A stretch of 64,000 nucleotides of DNA from Akkermansiaceae bacterium (GCA_026421245.1 JAPKDJ010000008.1:1-64000); one strand, 5' to 3'; numbered from the stretch's first letter, positions 1 through 9,560 are shown. Made by a program: numbers and translations. The notes: generated by a model not told the origin, from the sequence alone.

Positions 1-1
1 A

Positions 2-112
2 TTAAAAGCACTCGAAGTGTTTTTTGATCGAAATTTGGAAGAGTCTATCTTACAGCTTGACGAGGCCTCTAAAGGATTTTGGGTAAAGTTTTCTAAGCTT
101 TTTGGTAAGTAA
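2..112 (+). CDS. C-terminal end of an unidentified protein (5' partial)
   Basis: A reading frame enters from the left edge and runs 36 codons to a TAA at 110-112. The translated tail is mixed hydrophobic and charged (...EEASKGF-type composition ending in KLFGK), as expected for a real C-terminus. It converges with the HNH gene and overlaps its 3' end by 20 bp. The family cannot be recognised from this much sequence. Confidence 0.5.
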   Translation, partial: LKALEVFFDRNLEESILQLDEASKGFWVKFSKLFGK

Positions 113-524
113 ACCATGGGCCCTTTCTCAATTTTTCTGTCACCCCCCCCTCCGCTCCAAAAGCGGCCTTAAAGCCCGCATCGCTAAGAAGCCCATCAGC
201 GTTCCACCGTTTCGCTAAGTCGATTTGCCTTTGTCCGATCTTGGCACTCTTCCTTTGGTTCAAGGTCAGCGGCATCATCTCAAGGTTGTAAAGGGCGTTA
301 TCCAGTTCGGGACAAACAGATCTCGGTATGATGTGATCACCAGTAACAATCTCGCCGGCATATGGCCCCTTCGCGATAGTCGGTGCGTTGCCTTTTCTAA
401 GCTTAATCATACCGGCCTCATCTATGCATCCGAGGCGTTCTAGGATTAACCGATTACGGATGAGGGATGCACGTTGGACTGCGATTCTCTTAGGCTGAGA
501 TAGGCCGTCTTTTTTTCTCATCAT
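93..524 (-). CDS. HNH-endonuclease-like small protein
   Basis: 143 aa, starting at a double ATG. Residues 62-92 look like an HNH (beta-beta-alpha-metal) motif: DHIIP at 63-67, N77 and N80, then the NLEMMPL segment, N89 and K92. In the family the first His of such a motif is the general base and the Asn/His residues hold the metal. No other domain is visible, so the target is unknown. It has no partner gene, and its 3' end overlaps the convergent gene at the left edge. A run of eight C near 144-151 lies inside the coding region and is a place where a sequencing frameshift could hide. The HNH call rests on the motif only. Confidence 0.6.
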   Translation of the reverse strand: MMRKKDGLSQPKRIAVQRASLIRNRLILERLGCIDEAGMIKLRKGNAPTIAKGPYAGEIVTGDHIIPRSVCPELDNALYNLEMMPLTLNQRKSAKIGQRQIDLAKRWNADGLLSDAGFKAAFGAEGGVTEKLRKGPWFTYQKA

Positions 525-752
525 CTACAACAGGTTTCTTGTCGGATTCGCCAGGTTTACCTTGAGGTTACTTCTCCAAGTCCTGGATACCATTATCCTA
601 ATGGATGTCATTATTCCGCCGTCGTTGTTGTCACGTGGGAAACCATCATATGAATTCTAAGGCGATCATGATGACATGGAACCAGTGTTGTTAAAAAAAA
701 GATGGAATCATGGGCGGGAGTGAGTAAATTACAGGTTGAGATCTTAAAATTC

Positions 753-1742
753 ATGAATCCAGAAAACCATCCTCTTGCTGTCGACCGTCGTTCGTTTCTT
801 CGTCAATCCTCCGGAATTGCGGCAGGGTTGGGACTTGGAGCCTTGCCAATTATTGGGGAGGTGAAGGGGAAGAAAAAGCCGGAGTCGGAGACTTTGGTGA
901 AGATGTTTTATGATTCGTTGAACGAGGAGAAGCGGAAGGCAATTTGTTTTCCGTTTGATCACAAGCTGCGGCTCAAGGTGGACAACAATTGGTTGATCAC
1001 GAAGACGTTGGTGGAGGATTATTCCAAAGATCAGCAGGCCATGATCAAGGAGATCTTTATGGGGCTGCACAGTGAGGAGTATGCGGAGAAGGTTTATGAT
1101 CAGGTGGAGTGGGACAGTGGGCTGGATGGATTTGAAGGGGGGTCATCGGTGGCGATTTTTGGAAAGCCGGGGACTGGGAAGTTTGAGTTTGTGCTGACCG
1201 GGCGTCATTGCACGAGGCGCTGCGATGGAGACTCGGTGGAGGGGGCGGCCTTTGGAGGTCCGCTTTTTTACGGGCACGCGGTGGATAGCTTCAATGAAAA
1301 GCCCGATCATAAGGGGAACGCGTATTGGTATCAAGCGGTGCGGGCGAACGAGGTGTATCAAATGCTCGATGGGAAGCAGCGGAAGGCGGCGCTTTGCGGG
1401 AAGAGCCGGGGGGAGAAAGGGAATGCAACGATCAAGTTGACCGGAAAGAAAGTGGGACTCGATGGCATCCGCGTGGGCGACATGAGCGGTGACCAAAAGG
1501 GGCACGTTCGTAAAGTGCTGGGAGATTTGCTAGCCCCGTTTCGTGAGAAGGATTCCAAGGAGGCGCTCAAGCTGGTCGAGGCCGGCGGCTTGGACAACAT
1601 CCACATGGCCTTCTACAAGGAAGAGAACATCGGGAAGGATGAGATTTGGGACGTCTGGCAGTTGGAAGGGCCGAACATGGTGTGTTACTTCCGGGGCAAG
1701 CCGCACGTGCACGCATGGATGCACATCAGGAAGCCGGTTTAG
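753..1742 (+). CDS. Tat-exported DUF3500 family protein
   Basis: 329 aa from the ATG at 753. An upstream ATG at 702 is possible, but it would put 17 extra residues before the signal. The N-terminus carries a twin-arginine motif (RRSFLR at residues 12-17) and a hydrophobic alanine/glycine stretch. The rest matches DUF3500: a conserved F-VLTGRHCTRRCDGD segment near residue 160, the AAFGGPLFYGH segment and a C-terminal HVHAWMHIR. The function of the family is not established. The paired histidines suggest metal or redox chemistry, which is inference. It stands alone and is followed by the glucuronoyl-esterase-like gene on the same strand. Confidence 0.8.
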   Translation: MNPENHPLAVDRRSFLRQSSGIAAGLGLGALPIIGEVKGKKKPESETLVKMFYDSLNEEKRKAICFPFDHKLRLKVDNNWLITKTLVEDYSKDQQAMIKEIFMGLHSEEYAEKVYDQVEWDSGLDGFEGGSSVAIFGKPGTGKFEFVLTGRHCTRRCDGDSVEGAAFGGPLFYGHAVDSFNEKPDHKGNAYWYQAVRANEVYQMLDGKQRKAALCGKSRGEKGNATIKLTGKKVGLDGIRVGDMSGDQKGHVRKVLGDLLAPFREKDSKEALKLVEAGGLDNIHMAFYKEENIGKDEIWDVWQLEGPNMVCYFRGKPHVHAWMHIRKPV

Positions 1743-1950
1743 TCAGGAATTTCACGCGGGGCAGCGAAGGCGCTGAGATGAGGACGATTTCATGAACGGG
1801 ATCCGCCAGGAGATGGCGGGGATCTTGGCGCGCGCACTTGCCTTCTGGGCGGGAGGCTTGGGAGATGGGGGGAATGTTGAGTGGGAGAGAAGAGCGTTGG
1901 TTGAGGTTCCATGTTTGACGGATGGTGGTGGTGAGACCCATAATGGGGTT

Positions 1951-3183
1951 ATGAAGATCTATTGGATTTTAGGCTTGGTGTTGGGGACGATGGTGCTGGC
2001 GCGGCAAGCGAAGGAAGGGGACAAGGATGTCAATTATGATGAATCGAAGATCCCGGCGTATGACCTGCCGGAGTTGTTGGTGACGGTGGAGGGAAAGCGG
2101 ATCACGACGGCGGAGGAATGGCGGGAAGTACGGAGACCTCAGATAATGTCCTTGTTTAGCAATCTGATCTACGGGCGGGTACCGGAGTCGACGGCGTTGG
2201 AGGTGAGCTTTCGTGAAGTGAAGAAGGACGAAGGTTTTATGGGAGGGAAGGCGACGAGAAAAGATGTCGATATTCGTCTAAAGACGGAGCGGGGAGAGAA
2301 GACGATGCGGATCGTGGTGTATGTGCCGAACGGGGCAAAGAAACCAGTGCCGGCGATTCTGAAGCACAGTTTTAATAACACGCGCTCGAGTGATTTTGAC
2401 CGGGCTTTTCTCAAGAGGGACTGTTTGAAAAACGGGTGGCCCTTGGGGAAAATCCTTGATGCTGGATTCGCCTTTTGTGCGGTGTATCACGAAGATTTGG
2501 TGGAGCACAATGAGGTGGAATTTCGGAAGAGCATCCATGGGTTATTTTATCCGAAGGGGCAGAGTTTTCCGAAAGCCCACGAGTGGGGAGTGCTCGCAGC
2601 GTGTGCGTGGGGAGGAATGCGGGCCTTGGATTATTTGGAAACCGACGCGGATATTGATGCGAAACGCGTGGCGGTGATGGGACACTCGAAGATGGGGAAG
2701 ACGGCACTTTGGACGGCGGCACAGGATGAAAGGTTTGCGATGGCGATCTCGGCGCAATCCGGGTGTGCGGGGGCGGCCTTGTGGCGGCGAAAATCGGGCG
2801 AGACGTTGAAGAAGATGGTCACCCGGTTTCCGTATTGGCTGTGTCGCAATGCCCAGAAGTTTGTGGAGCAGGAAGACGATTTGCCGGTGGATCAGCACAT
2901 GTTGTTGGCGTGTATCGCACCTAGGCCGGTGTATGTGCACAGCGGGGTCGAGGACACCTGGGCGGATGGCCGCGGAGAGTATCTCTCGGCGTATCACGCG
3001 AGTGAAGTGTATCGCTTACTGGGAAAGAAGGGGCTGGAGTCGGAGGAATCACCTCCGGTGGGGAAGGCGATGATGGAGGGGGAAGTGGGATATCACATCC
3101 GGGAAGGAGGGCACTCGATTGAAGACTCGGATTGGGACCGCTTTATCGAATTTGCGTCCAAGCACTTGGGCGGGAAGAGGTGA
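1951..3183 (+). CDS. Secreted CE15 (glucuronoyl-esterase-like) alpha/beta hydrolase
   Basis: 410 aa. The start at 1951 is chosen because it opens with a signal peptide (MKIYWILGLVLG...); an ATG 159 bp upstream gives no signal. The nucleophile elbow G-H-S-K-M-G-K puts Ser246 as nucleophile. This is the bacterial version of the CE15 motif, with a conserved lysine after it. Glu334 (in GVEDTWAD) and His388 (in EGGHS) fit the acid and base. CE15 enzymes cleave ester bonds between 4-O-methyl-glucuronic acid and lignin alcohols or similar uronic esters. In this carbohydrate-active setting it would act on uronic-acid esters outside the cytoplasm. Confidence 0.82.
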   Translation: MKIYWILGLVLGTMVLARQAKEGDKDVNYDESKIPAYDLPELLVTVEGKRITTAEEWREVRRPQIMSLFSNLIYGRVPESTALEVSFREVKKDEGFMGGKATRKDVDIRLKTERGEKTMRIVVYVPNGAKKPVPAILKHSFNNTRSSDFDRAFLKRDCLKNGWPLGKILDAGFAFCAVYHEDLVEHNEVEFRKSIHGLFYPKGQSFPKAHEWGVLAACAWGGMRALDYLETDADIDAKRVAVMGHSKMGKTALWTAAQDERFAMAISAQSGCAGAALWRRKSGETLKKMVTRFPYWLCRNAQKFVEQEDDLPVDQHMLLACIAPRPVYVHSGVEDTWADGRGEYLSAYHASEVYRLLGKKGLESEESPPVGKAMMEGEVGYHIREGGHSIEDSDWDRFIEFASKHLGGKR

Positions 3184-3253
3184 GGAGTCTCACTCGGAGC
3201 AGCGGGGAAGAGACTTATTTATTCTGTTCTTCTTTTCCCTTTTGCTTCTTCAA

Positions 3254-3269
3254 CCCCTCTTTTGAGGGG
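3254..3269. terminator. Bidirectional terminator-like hairpin
   Basis: CCCCTC-TTTT-GAGGGG forms a perfect 6-bp stem between two convergent genes (ends at 3183 and 3299). A T-rich stretch follows on the + strand. Confidence 0.5.
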
Positions 3270-3298
3270 AGTTTATTCCCATCAAGTTGTGCGAATGT

Positions 3299-4747
3299 TT
3301 ACGGGCGATTGTGTTTGCGAAGACGAGAATTGTTTGTGAGGAGATCGACAAAGTCGGCGGGGTTCATGCCCGAAGTGGCGGGGCGCTTGCGGATGAGGTC
3401 GCGGTCGCTGAGGTTGTGGGGACTCAGGGGTTCTTTTTCACGACCGAGGGAGTCGAGGACGAGGCGTCCGAGCTGGCGTCCGATGGGTTGGGCGAGGAGG
3501 CCGGGAAGGTGAAGGTCGCCGTGCGGATTGGCTTTGCCTTTTTGGTGGGAACCAGCTTTGGCGCGCCAGGTGGTGTAGAACGGTTCGTTTGAAATGAGGG
3601 CGTGTTGATCGCAGATTTTTATTTCGGGATGGCGGGCGATGACCTCGAGGGCCCAGGGATTGATGAACTTTGCCATTGTTTTTTGGGCGCGTCCGGTTGC
3701 TCTGTCCGGCTCGGATGGAGTCGTAGGGGCGGGGTAACCGCGCGGGATGGGGGTGGTGGTGACGAAGATGAGTTTCGCTTTCGTTTTTTTCAACTCGGAG
3801 ATGACGACTCCGAGATCGGACTGGTATTTTTCTTTGGTGTTTTTGGAATCCCAGTGGCCGAAGTTGAATGAGATGACGTCCCAGCAATGCCTGGGTTGGT
3901 CGTAGGGGCCGAGCCATTGGACGATGTTTTGGATGCCTTTGGAAACCGGGCCGCAGTTGGTGGGCGGATGGTAAATGTTGAGTTTCCCTTTGAGAGCGGA
4001 TCGAAGGGCCTGGTCGTAGTTTCCGGAGATCGAGTCACCGATGAAGAGGAAGCGTCTGAGCTTGGAGTCATCTTGGACATTGGGGTCCTCCAACATGCGG
4101 AGGAAGACCTGGCGGGCGTGGAAGACGTCGCCTTTGATGTGACCGTGAACGAAGGCTTGTTGGACGAACGGTTTGATGTCTTTTTGACTGAGGAGACCAG
4201 TGAAACGGTGTTGTCCGTCGTGTCCCTGGGTGCCAATTTGGACCACTTTGTCGACGATTTGAACATCCATGAATCGTCCGTTTTCCTTGAGAAATTTTCC
4301 GGAGATCCAGGGTTCTTTTTCTGTGGGGAGATGGTCGGGGATAGGGCTGGTGTAGAACTTGCCGTCGAAGATGGGTTTGAAGTTTCCTTCGAGGTATTTT
4401 TTGACGGCATCGGCGTCTTGAAAGGTTCGTTTGATGTAGAGCTCCCGGGGTAGAGTGTAGGAGAATTTCTTGGAACCCATTTTGAACTCGATCTTGCGGG
4501 TTTCGAAGCCGCCCCGCTGAACACGGGTTTGAAGACCGACTTCGGCATTGGGGGTGAGTTGGACTTCGATGGCTCCGTCGGCGTTGTGAATGTAGAAGTT
4601 TTTCATCTCCTGATCGAGGGGCGTGATGAAGCCATTGGAGATAAAGTCGCCAGTTGGGGGGTCGGCGTATGAACGCTCGGGGACGACGGTGGAAAAATTG
4701 GCGCGGGCGAAGGTGGTGAGGAGGAGGCAGAAGAGAAAAGTTCTCAC
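3299..4747 (-). CDS. Secreted SGNH/GDSL-type hydrolase
   Basis: 482 aa with a signal peptide (MRTFLFCLLLTTFARA). The N-terminal 200 residues are of unknown type and the SGNH fold follows. Block I is FIGDSISGN with nucleophile Ser239. A block III-like SFNFGHWD lies near residue 310, and block V is D411-L-H413. Such enzymes usually remove acyl groups from sugars or lipids. The substrate cannot be told. It lies head-to-tail with the beta-lactamase-like gene upstream (4794-6053), 46 bp apart, so the two may be co-transcribed. Confidence 0.75.
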   Translation of the reverse strand: MRTFLFCLLLTTFARANFSTVVPERSYADPPTGDFISNGFITPLDQEMKNFYIHNADGAIEVQLTPNAEVGLQTRVQRGGFETRKIEFKMGSKKFSYTLPRELYIKRTFQDADAVKKYLEGNFKPIFDGKFYTSPIPDHLPTEKEPWISGKFLKENGRFMDVQIVDKVVQIGTQGHDGQHRFTGLLSQKDIKPFVQQAFVHGHIKGDVFHARQVFLRMLEDPNVQDDSKLRRFLFIGDSISGNYDQALRSALKGKLNIYHPPTNCGPVSKGIQNIVQWLGPYDQPRHCWDVISFNFGHWDSKNTKEKYQSDLGVVISELKKTKAKLIFVTTTPIPRGYPAPTTPSEPDRATGRAQKTMAKFINPWALEVIARHPEIKICDQHALISNEPFYTTWRAKAGSHQKGKANPHGDLHLPGLLAQPIGRQLGRLVLDSLGREKEPLSPHNLSDRDLIRKRPATSGMNPADFVDLLTNNSRLRKHNRP

Positions 4748-4793
4748 GAAGTGATCTTTGGTCGGTTCAGAGCGGGGAGACGAATTGTGGGGA

Positions 4794-6053
4794 TTAGTTT
4801 TTCAGGGCCTGGTAGACGATGGGTTTGACTGCTTGTTCGAGGTTCCAATTGTAGGGAAGGGTTTGCTCCATGGTCACAACAATGAGGTCATGTTTTGGAG
4901 AGATCCAGTAGTGAGTGGAGGCCATGCCGCCCCAGCCGTATTCGCCGATGACCGAATCGGGTGCCCAGCGTTTGTCGGATGCTGTTCGAACCGAAAACCC
5001 AAGTCCGAACCCGGTGCCGTGGCGTGTTTCTCCCAGAGAGATCGCGGGGATCTGATCCGGAAGCTGGTTGGTGGTCATGAGCTTGACTGTTTCTTTCTTG
5101 AGGTAGCGCTTGCCCTGGAAGGTGCCGCCGTTGGCGATCATTTGGAGGAAGCGCGCGTAGTCGTTGATGGTGGAAACGAGGCCGCCGCCACCGGATTGAT
5201 GGGCCGGTTGCTGAAGAAATTGCGAGTCTTTGCCTGGTTCGGTGGTGACGAGAAGGCCGTCTCTTCCTCCGAAGACGTCGGCAAGGCGGTGTGCTTTTTC
5301 AGCAGGAACGTGGAAGCCAGTATCGGGCATGCCGAGGGGAGTAAAGAAGCGGGATTGGAGGAAATTTTCGAAGGTTTTACCGGAAGCGACTTCGACCACG
5401 CGGGCCAAGATATCAGTATTAATACCGTATACCCATTGGGTCCCCGGTTGATAAAGGAGGGGAGCGTTGGCAATAGCTTGGGTCATCTCGGCGAGGCTTT
5501 TGTTACGGTTGAGAGGCTGGGCCTTTTTGTAGAAGGCATCGACCGGATGTCGTGACCAACCGTAGGAAAATCCGGCGGTGTGGCGGAGGAGATCGCGGAT
5601 GGTGGGTGCGGGCTTAGCGGGGACAGGATTGCCGTTTTTTTTCCAGACGGTGAGATTTTTGAATTCGGGAAGGTGTTTGGAAATGGGATCGTCGAGATCG
5701 AGTTTCCCTTCGTTGAAAAGCATCATGGCGGCGGCCGAAGTGATGCCTTTGGTCATGGAGTAGATACGAAAGAGGGTGTCTTTTTTAACGTTTTTTTTCT
5801 CGGTGCGATTAGCGAGGCCGAACTGCTTTTGGTAAACGATGTGGCCTTTGCGCAGGACAATGATGGATCCGCCGGCGAGGCGTTTTTTTTCGATCAAGTT
5901 TTCGACCGCAGGATCGATTCGGGCGAGAGTTTCCGACGACATTCCGACGTCTTCGGGCTTGCCGACCGGGAGAGGTTGGTGGGGGAGTTCCTTTGCGCAG
6001 AGCGGGAGGAGGAAAAAGAGGAGGAAGAGATTTGAGATTTGGAATTTGATCAC
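4794..6053 (-). CDS. Exported serine beta-lactamase-like esterase (class C/EstB fold)
   Basis: 419 aa with an N-terminal signal peptide. The SxxK motif is S99-M-T-K102, followed by a Y209-G-I-N motif (the YxN of the family), and the C-terminal HxG-type region lies in the GWGGMASTHYW segment. The domain is the Pfam beta-lactamase fold, used by class C beta-lactamases, carboxylesterases and D-aminopeptidases. Secreted members in this phylum are mostly annotated as esterases, so antibiotic resistance should not be inferred. The downstream neighbour on the same strand is an SGNH hydrolase. Confidence 0.82.
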   Translation of the reverse strand: MIKFQISNLFLLFFLLPLCAKELPHQPLPVGKPEDVGMSSETLARIDPAVENLIEKKRLAGGSIIVLRKGHIVYQKQFGLANRTEKKNVKKDTLFRIYSMTKGITSAAAMMLFNEGKLDLDDPISKHLPEFKNLTVWKKNGNPVPAKPAPTIRDLLRHTAGFSYGWSRHPVDAFYKKAQPLNRNKSLAEMTQAIANAPLLYQPGTQWVYGINTDILARVVEVASGKTFENFLQSRFFTPLGMPDTGFHVPAEKAHRLADVFGGRDGLLVTTEPGKDSQFLQQPAHQSGGGGLVSTINDYARFLQMIANGGTFQGKRYLKKETVKLMTTNQLPDQIPAISLGETRHGTGFGLGFSVRTASDKRWAPDSVIGEYGWGGMASTHYWISPKHDLIVVTMEQTLPYNWNLEQAVKPIVYQALKN

Positions 6054-6442
6054 GAATTTTGAGAAGTTGCCGCGCGACTATTGCTTTTTAGGAGTCACTC
6101 TTCAAGGCCATGCTTTTGGGCGAAGGCGGTTGAGGTAATTCGAAATTACGGCGTTCCTAGCTGGATCGAAATTCTCGAGCGGCGAGTGACCAATCGACGT
6201 CCTTAGGTTCGAGCGGGGTTTTGCGGATGAGGGGTGTTGAGGAAGGGGGAATTGGTCCGAGGGGAAATTTTGAGGAGGCGTTGTAGCGGAGGTTTGGGAA
6301 GAGGGTTACGGGTGAGGTTGACTTGCTTCGGAGCTGTGGACTTGCCCACGCTTGTGAAGCGGGGAATCCAGGACCAAGTGGGTTCACCCATTCAGGGCTT
6401 TGAGATTGTGATCGGACTAGGCGCTTGGAAAGCGCCGCTATG
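6054..6442. other. Gene-free interval with three clustered hairpins
   Basis: No convincing gene lies in this 389-bp stretch. Its right half holds three short inverted repeats: 6345-6364 (CCCACGCTT/AAGCGGGG, imperfect), 6379-6390 (TGGGT/ACCCA) and 6420-6436 (GGCGCTT-GGA-AAGCGCC, perfect 7 bp). They sit just downstream of nadE. None is followed by a clear T-tract, so they look more like a REP-type element than a simple terminator. Confidence 0.45.
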
Positions 6443-8386
6443 TTAGAGCTCGGCGAGTTCTTCGGCGAATCCGGCGGAGAGGACGGGGAAGCGGCACCAG
6501 GATTTGGGGTCAAGATTTTGGTCGTCGACGTGGAAGGCGACGGCGTAGCGTTCGCGTTTCCATTGGTTGCGGCACCAAAGTTTGTAGAATTTTTTGGTCC
6601 AGGCAGTGTGTTCTTCGAGAGAGTATTCTGGGTGGACGATTTGGATGACTTTGCGGGCATCAGCGGGGCCTTTTTTGTCGCGGATGGCGGCGCGTTCGAG
6701 GGTGTCAAGAACCTCGTAGGGCATGAGGTCGTCCTCGTCGGTTTGCTTCTCCTTTTGAGGGCGGAGTTCGGCGGTGGGATTTTGGACGTTGATGTGGGAA
6801 AGGGCGGGGATGGGGGGAGATTCGGGCAGGCCTTCGGTTTCCATCCAGCGGAGCCATTGGCGGAGATAGTGCTTGTCGATCCCGGCGATGGGGCTGAGGC
6901 CTCCGGAGGTGTCACCATCCATGGTGGCGTAGCCGACGGCCGCTTCGGAGCGGTTGCTGGTGGCGAGGAGAAGGGCGTTACGAATGTTAGCAAACATCCA
7001 GATGCCGGGGGCGCGAACGCGGGCCTGGATGTTTTGGCGGGTGATATCGTCTTTCTTCCAGGAGAGCTTTCGGCCGAGCACGGTTTCAATTGTATTTTCG
7101 TAGCGTTCGACGAGATCGTCGACTTCCCACTCGGCGTAGTCGCAGTTTAAGGCTTGGGCAACGCCGCGGGCGGCGTTGCGAGTGGTGTCGCCGGAGTTTT
7201 TAGTGCCTTGATAGGCGCAAAAGAGGAAGAGTTTCATCCAATCTGCAGTTCCCTCCGGGAGGTCGAGGTGGGGAAGTCTATTGCGGACCCCTTCCTCCCC
7301 GAGGTCGTGAAGAGCGAGGTCGAGCATGACCTTGACAAAGGTGGAGACGGCGGCGGAGTCGGCCCCGCCACTGAGGGAGACGACGAAGCCGCTGGACCAG
7401 GATTTGCGGAGGTAATCGAAGTAGGCGAGAGCCATGGCGCGGGTGAATTCTTCGTCCTTGGACATGGGTGGGACGGGTTCCTGACCGTCCCAGCGGGTGA
7501 CCTTTGGCCACTCGAAGGGGAGTTCGATTTCGGAGAGGCCCTGGACGTCGATTTGACGACTAACGGTGCGGGCCTGGTGGAGGCGGTTGCGTTCGATATC
7601 GACGGTTTTGTGGACGAGGGTGGTTTCGTGGAAAGAGAAGCGAGATCCTTCGGCGACGATTTTTCCGGCAGAGGCGATGAGTCCGCCGCCGTCGTAGATG
7701 GCGCGACCGGCTTCGTTGCCGAGAAGGTTGGCATAGACGTAGACGGCGCCGAAGGCGCGGGAGCCTTCGATGACGAATTGTTCGCGGACTTCTTGCTTGG
7801 CGAACGCGAAGTGGCTGGCGGAAGGGTTAAGGATGATATCGACTCCGCTGGCGGCGAAGAGGCGGCCGGGGCGGTCGGCGACCCAGGCGTCTTCACAGAC
7901 TTCGAGGCCGATACGGATGCCGCCGAGTTTGAAGATGGGATCGCCAATGGGGAGATGGAGGTCACCGAATTTGTCATCGACGATGACGCCTTCGGGCCAG
8001 GCGTGGAACCAGCGGGGTTCGTAGTGGAGGCCGTCTCCGGCGAGGTTTTTCTTGGCGACGAGGCCTTTAATTTCGCCGTCGATGAGAAGGGCGACGGCAT
8101 TGTAGACGGCATTTTTGACCCAAACGGGCAGGCCGACCGCGACGACCATGCCCTGGGTTTCGGGGGCGATTTGGACGAGGCTGGCCCAGGCTCGTTCGGC
8201 GGTTTCGTGAGAGAGGAACTGGTCCTCACAGCCGTAGCCGGTGATGGCGAGCTCGGGGAGACAGAGGACGGAGACGTGGGCGTCGCGGGCGTCAGAGATG
8301 CTTTGAAGGATGCGGCGACGGTTGCCGGACCAGTCGAGGGGGATTTGGTTGAGGCAGCCTGCGCCTACACGGATGGTGTCAGCCAT
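6443..8386 (-). CDS. nadE: Glutamine-hydrolysing NAD+ synthetase
   Basis: 647 aa, the length expected for the two-domain enzyme. Residues 1-290 are a nitrilase-type glutaminase with the Glu-Lys-Cys triad: E45 (LPELAITGY), K113 and C164 (LEVCEDAW). Residues 310-647 are the ATP-dependent synthetase with the P-loop S-G-G-A-D-S at 339-344. It converts deamido-NAD, ATP and glutamine to NAD+ in the cytoplasm, the last step of the pathway that nadB (12995-14611) begins. The + strand downstream is hairpin-rich. A 454-codon open frame on the opposite strand is only its antisense shadow. Confidence 0.97.
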   Translation of the reverse strand: MADTIRVGAGCLNQIPLDWSGNRRRILQSISDARDAHVSVLCLPELAITGYGCEDQFLSHETAERAWASLVQIAPETQGMVVAVGLPVWVKNAVYNAVALLIDGEIKGLVAKKNLAGDGLHYEPRWFHAWPEGVIVDDKFGDLHLPIGDPIFKLGGIRIGLEVCEDAWVADRPGRLFAASGVDIILNPSASHFAFAKQEVREQFVIEGSRAFGAVYVYANLLGNEAGRAIYDGGGLIASAGKIVAEGSRFSFHETTLVHKTVDIERNRLHQARTVSRQIDVQGLSEIELPFEWPKVTRWDGQEPVPPMSKDEEFTRAMALAYFDYLRKSWSSGFVVSLSGGADSAAVSTFVKVMLDLALHDLGEEGVRNRLPHLDLPEGTADWMKLFLFCAYQGTKNSGDTTRNAARGVAQALNCDYAEWEVDDLVERYENTIETVLGRKLSWKKDDITRQNIQARVRAPGIWMFANIRNALLLATSNRSEAAVGYATMDGDTSGGLSPIAGIDKHYLRQWLRWMETEGLPESPPIPALSHINVQNPTAELRPQKEKQTDEDDLMPYEVLDTLERAAIRDKKGPADARKVIQIVHPEYSLEEHTAWTKKFYKLWCRNQWKRERYAVAFHVDDQNLDPKSWCRFPVLSAGFAEELAEL

Positions 8387-8578
8387 GGCGTCACTCTAAG
8401 CGAGATGTGGAAGAAAGGGAAGGCGGAGTCAATCGCGGGGCCTGTGCTTTCGGTAGTTTCATCGGACTTCTCTTTTCTTCCGGCTTCTTTTCGGAAAAGT
8501 TTCCATTTGTTTTTGTAATCTCCGACGGTTTATGCGTCTTGTGGTCAAGATCGCCCAATAGAAAACGGCGCTTGAAAT

Positions 8579-8596
8579 TTAGTTGCGTGCAATTAA
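8579..8596. promoter_or_regulatory. Palindromic operator candidate at the catabolic operon start
   Basis: The sequence TTAGTTGC-GT-GCAATTAA is an 18-bp inverted repeat with one mismatch. It ends one base before the ATG at 8598. LacI-family proteins bind palindromes of this size, and a LacI regulator is encoded in the same operon (9553-10557). Binding here would repress the whole operon. Binding itself is inference. Confidence 0.5.
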
Positions 8597-8597
8597 T

Positions 8598-9560
8598 ATG
8601 GCAAGCGTGAGCATCCTCTCCAGAATTGAAAAACGAACTCCGGGCCGGAAGCCGGAGGGGATGGCGGCCTGCCTACTTCCATATGAGGAAGGCGGCGAGA
8701 TCGCACGCGAAGCTTTTCAAGGGGCAGTCGCCCGAACGGAGGAAGCTGGTCTGAAGTGTGCCGTCAATATGGATACCGGTTATGCTGATTATTTGACTGA
8801 TAGAGAACGCGCAGACGTCCTGAACTGGACGCGTGAAGCCTTGGGCGAAGGGAAGCCTTTTGTAGCGGGAGTTTTTGTTGAAAATTTGGAAGGTGATCTT
8901 CTGGACCTCTATCGCCGTGGTGCGGATGCCATTGCCGAAGTCGGGGGAACTCCGATTGTCTTTCAGGCCACTCGTTTTCATGATTGGCCGGCTGAAAAAA
9001 TCGTGGAGCTCTATCAGCAGATCTGCGAGCCCTACGAATCTGTTCTGGGATTCGAACTGGGGAAAATGTTTGCCCCCAATGGCATGATTTATTCCGAGGA
9101 GATCATTCGAGGACTGATGGGGATTCCCTCCTTAAAGGGGCTCAAGCATTCGTCGCTTAGCCGGGGAGAAGAGCTCAAGAGGTTGGCTTTGCGGGATGAA
9201 GTCCGCCCTGATTTTAGAATCTATACGGGGAATGACCTCGGCATCGATATGATTGAGTATGGTTCGGACTATCTCCTTGGGCTCGCCGCCTTTTGCCCGG
9301 AAAAATTTGCCGAACGGGACCGCTTTTGGGCCGAAGGAAACGAAAATTACTTTGAGTTGAATGATGCCCTCCAATATCTGGGAAACCTAGCCTTCCGCGA
9401 TGACGTTCCAGCCTACAAGCACAGTTGCGCCGTTTTCCAGCATCTGATCGGGCGGATACCCTCAAGCGAACCACATCCCAGTTGTCCGCGCCGTCCTGAC
9501 TGGGAAAGGGAAATCATGAGTGATTGTGCGAAACGTTTGGGTTACCTTAGGAATGTCTAA
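8598..9560 (+). CDS. Dihydrodipicolinate synthase/N-acetylneuraminate lyase family aldolase
   Basis: 320 aa, a class I aldolase TIM barrel of the DapA superfamily. Lys183 (GLKHSS) is the likely Schiff-base lysine, and the YTGND segment near residue 215 matches the later barrel strands. The start at 8598 is used because an upstream TTG frame would begin inside the palindrome. It is the first gene of a tight four-gene operon with a LacI regulator, a TIM-barrel isomerase and a Gfo/Idh/MocA oxidoreductase. That setting argues for cleavage of a 2-keto-3-deoxy sugar acid or similar catabolic intermediate, not for lysine synthesis. Confidence 0.8.
   Translation: MASVSILSRIEKRTPGRKPEGMAACLLPYEEGGEIAREAFQGAVARTEEAGLKCAVNMDTGYADYLTDRERADVLNWTREALGEGKPFVAGVFVENLEGDLLDLYRRGADAIAEVGGTPIVFQATRFHDWPAEKIVELYQQICEPYESVLGFELGKMFAPNGMIYSEEIIRGLMGIPSLKGLKHSSLSRGEELKRLALRDEVRPDFRIYTGNDLGIDMIEYGSDYLLGLAAFCPEKFAERDRFWAEGNENYFELNDALQYLGNLAFRDDVPAYKHSCAVFQHLIGRIPSSEPHPSCPRRPDWEREIMSDCAKRLGYLRNV

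Noticed and set aside
4794-6053. Beta-lactamase resistance gene
   Set aside because: The fold is shared with esterases and peptidases; genomic context is carbohydrate-related and nothing points to resistance.
7154-8518. 454-codon open frame opposite nadE
   Set aside because: It is the antisense of a certain gene; its composition (Gly/Asp/Glu/Val-rich) is the typical mirror of a GC-rich coding strand.
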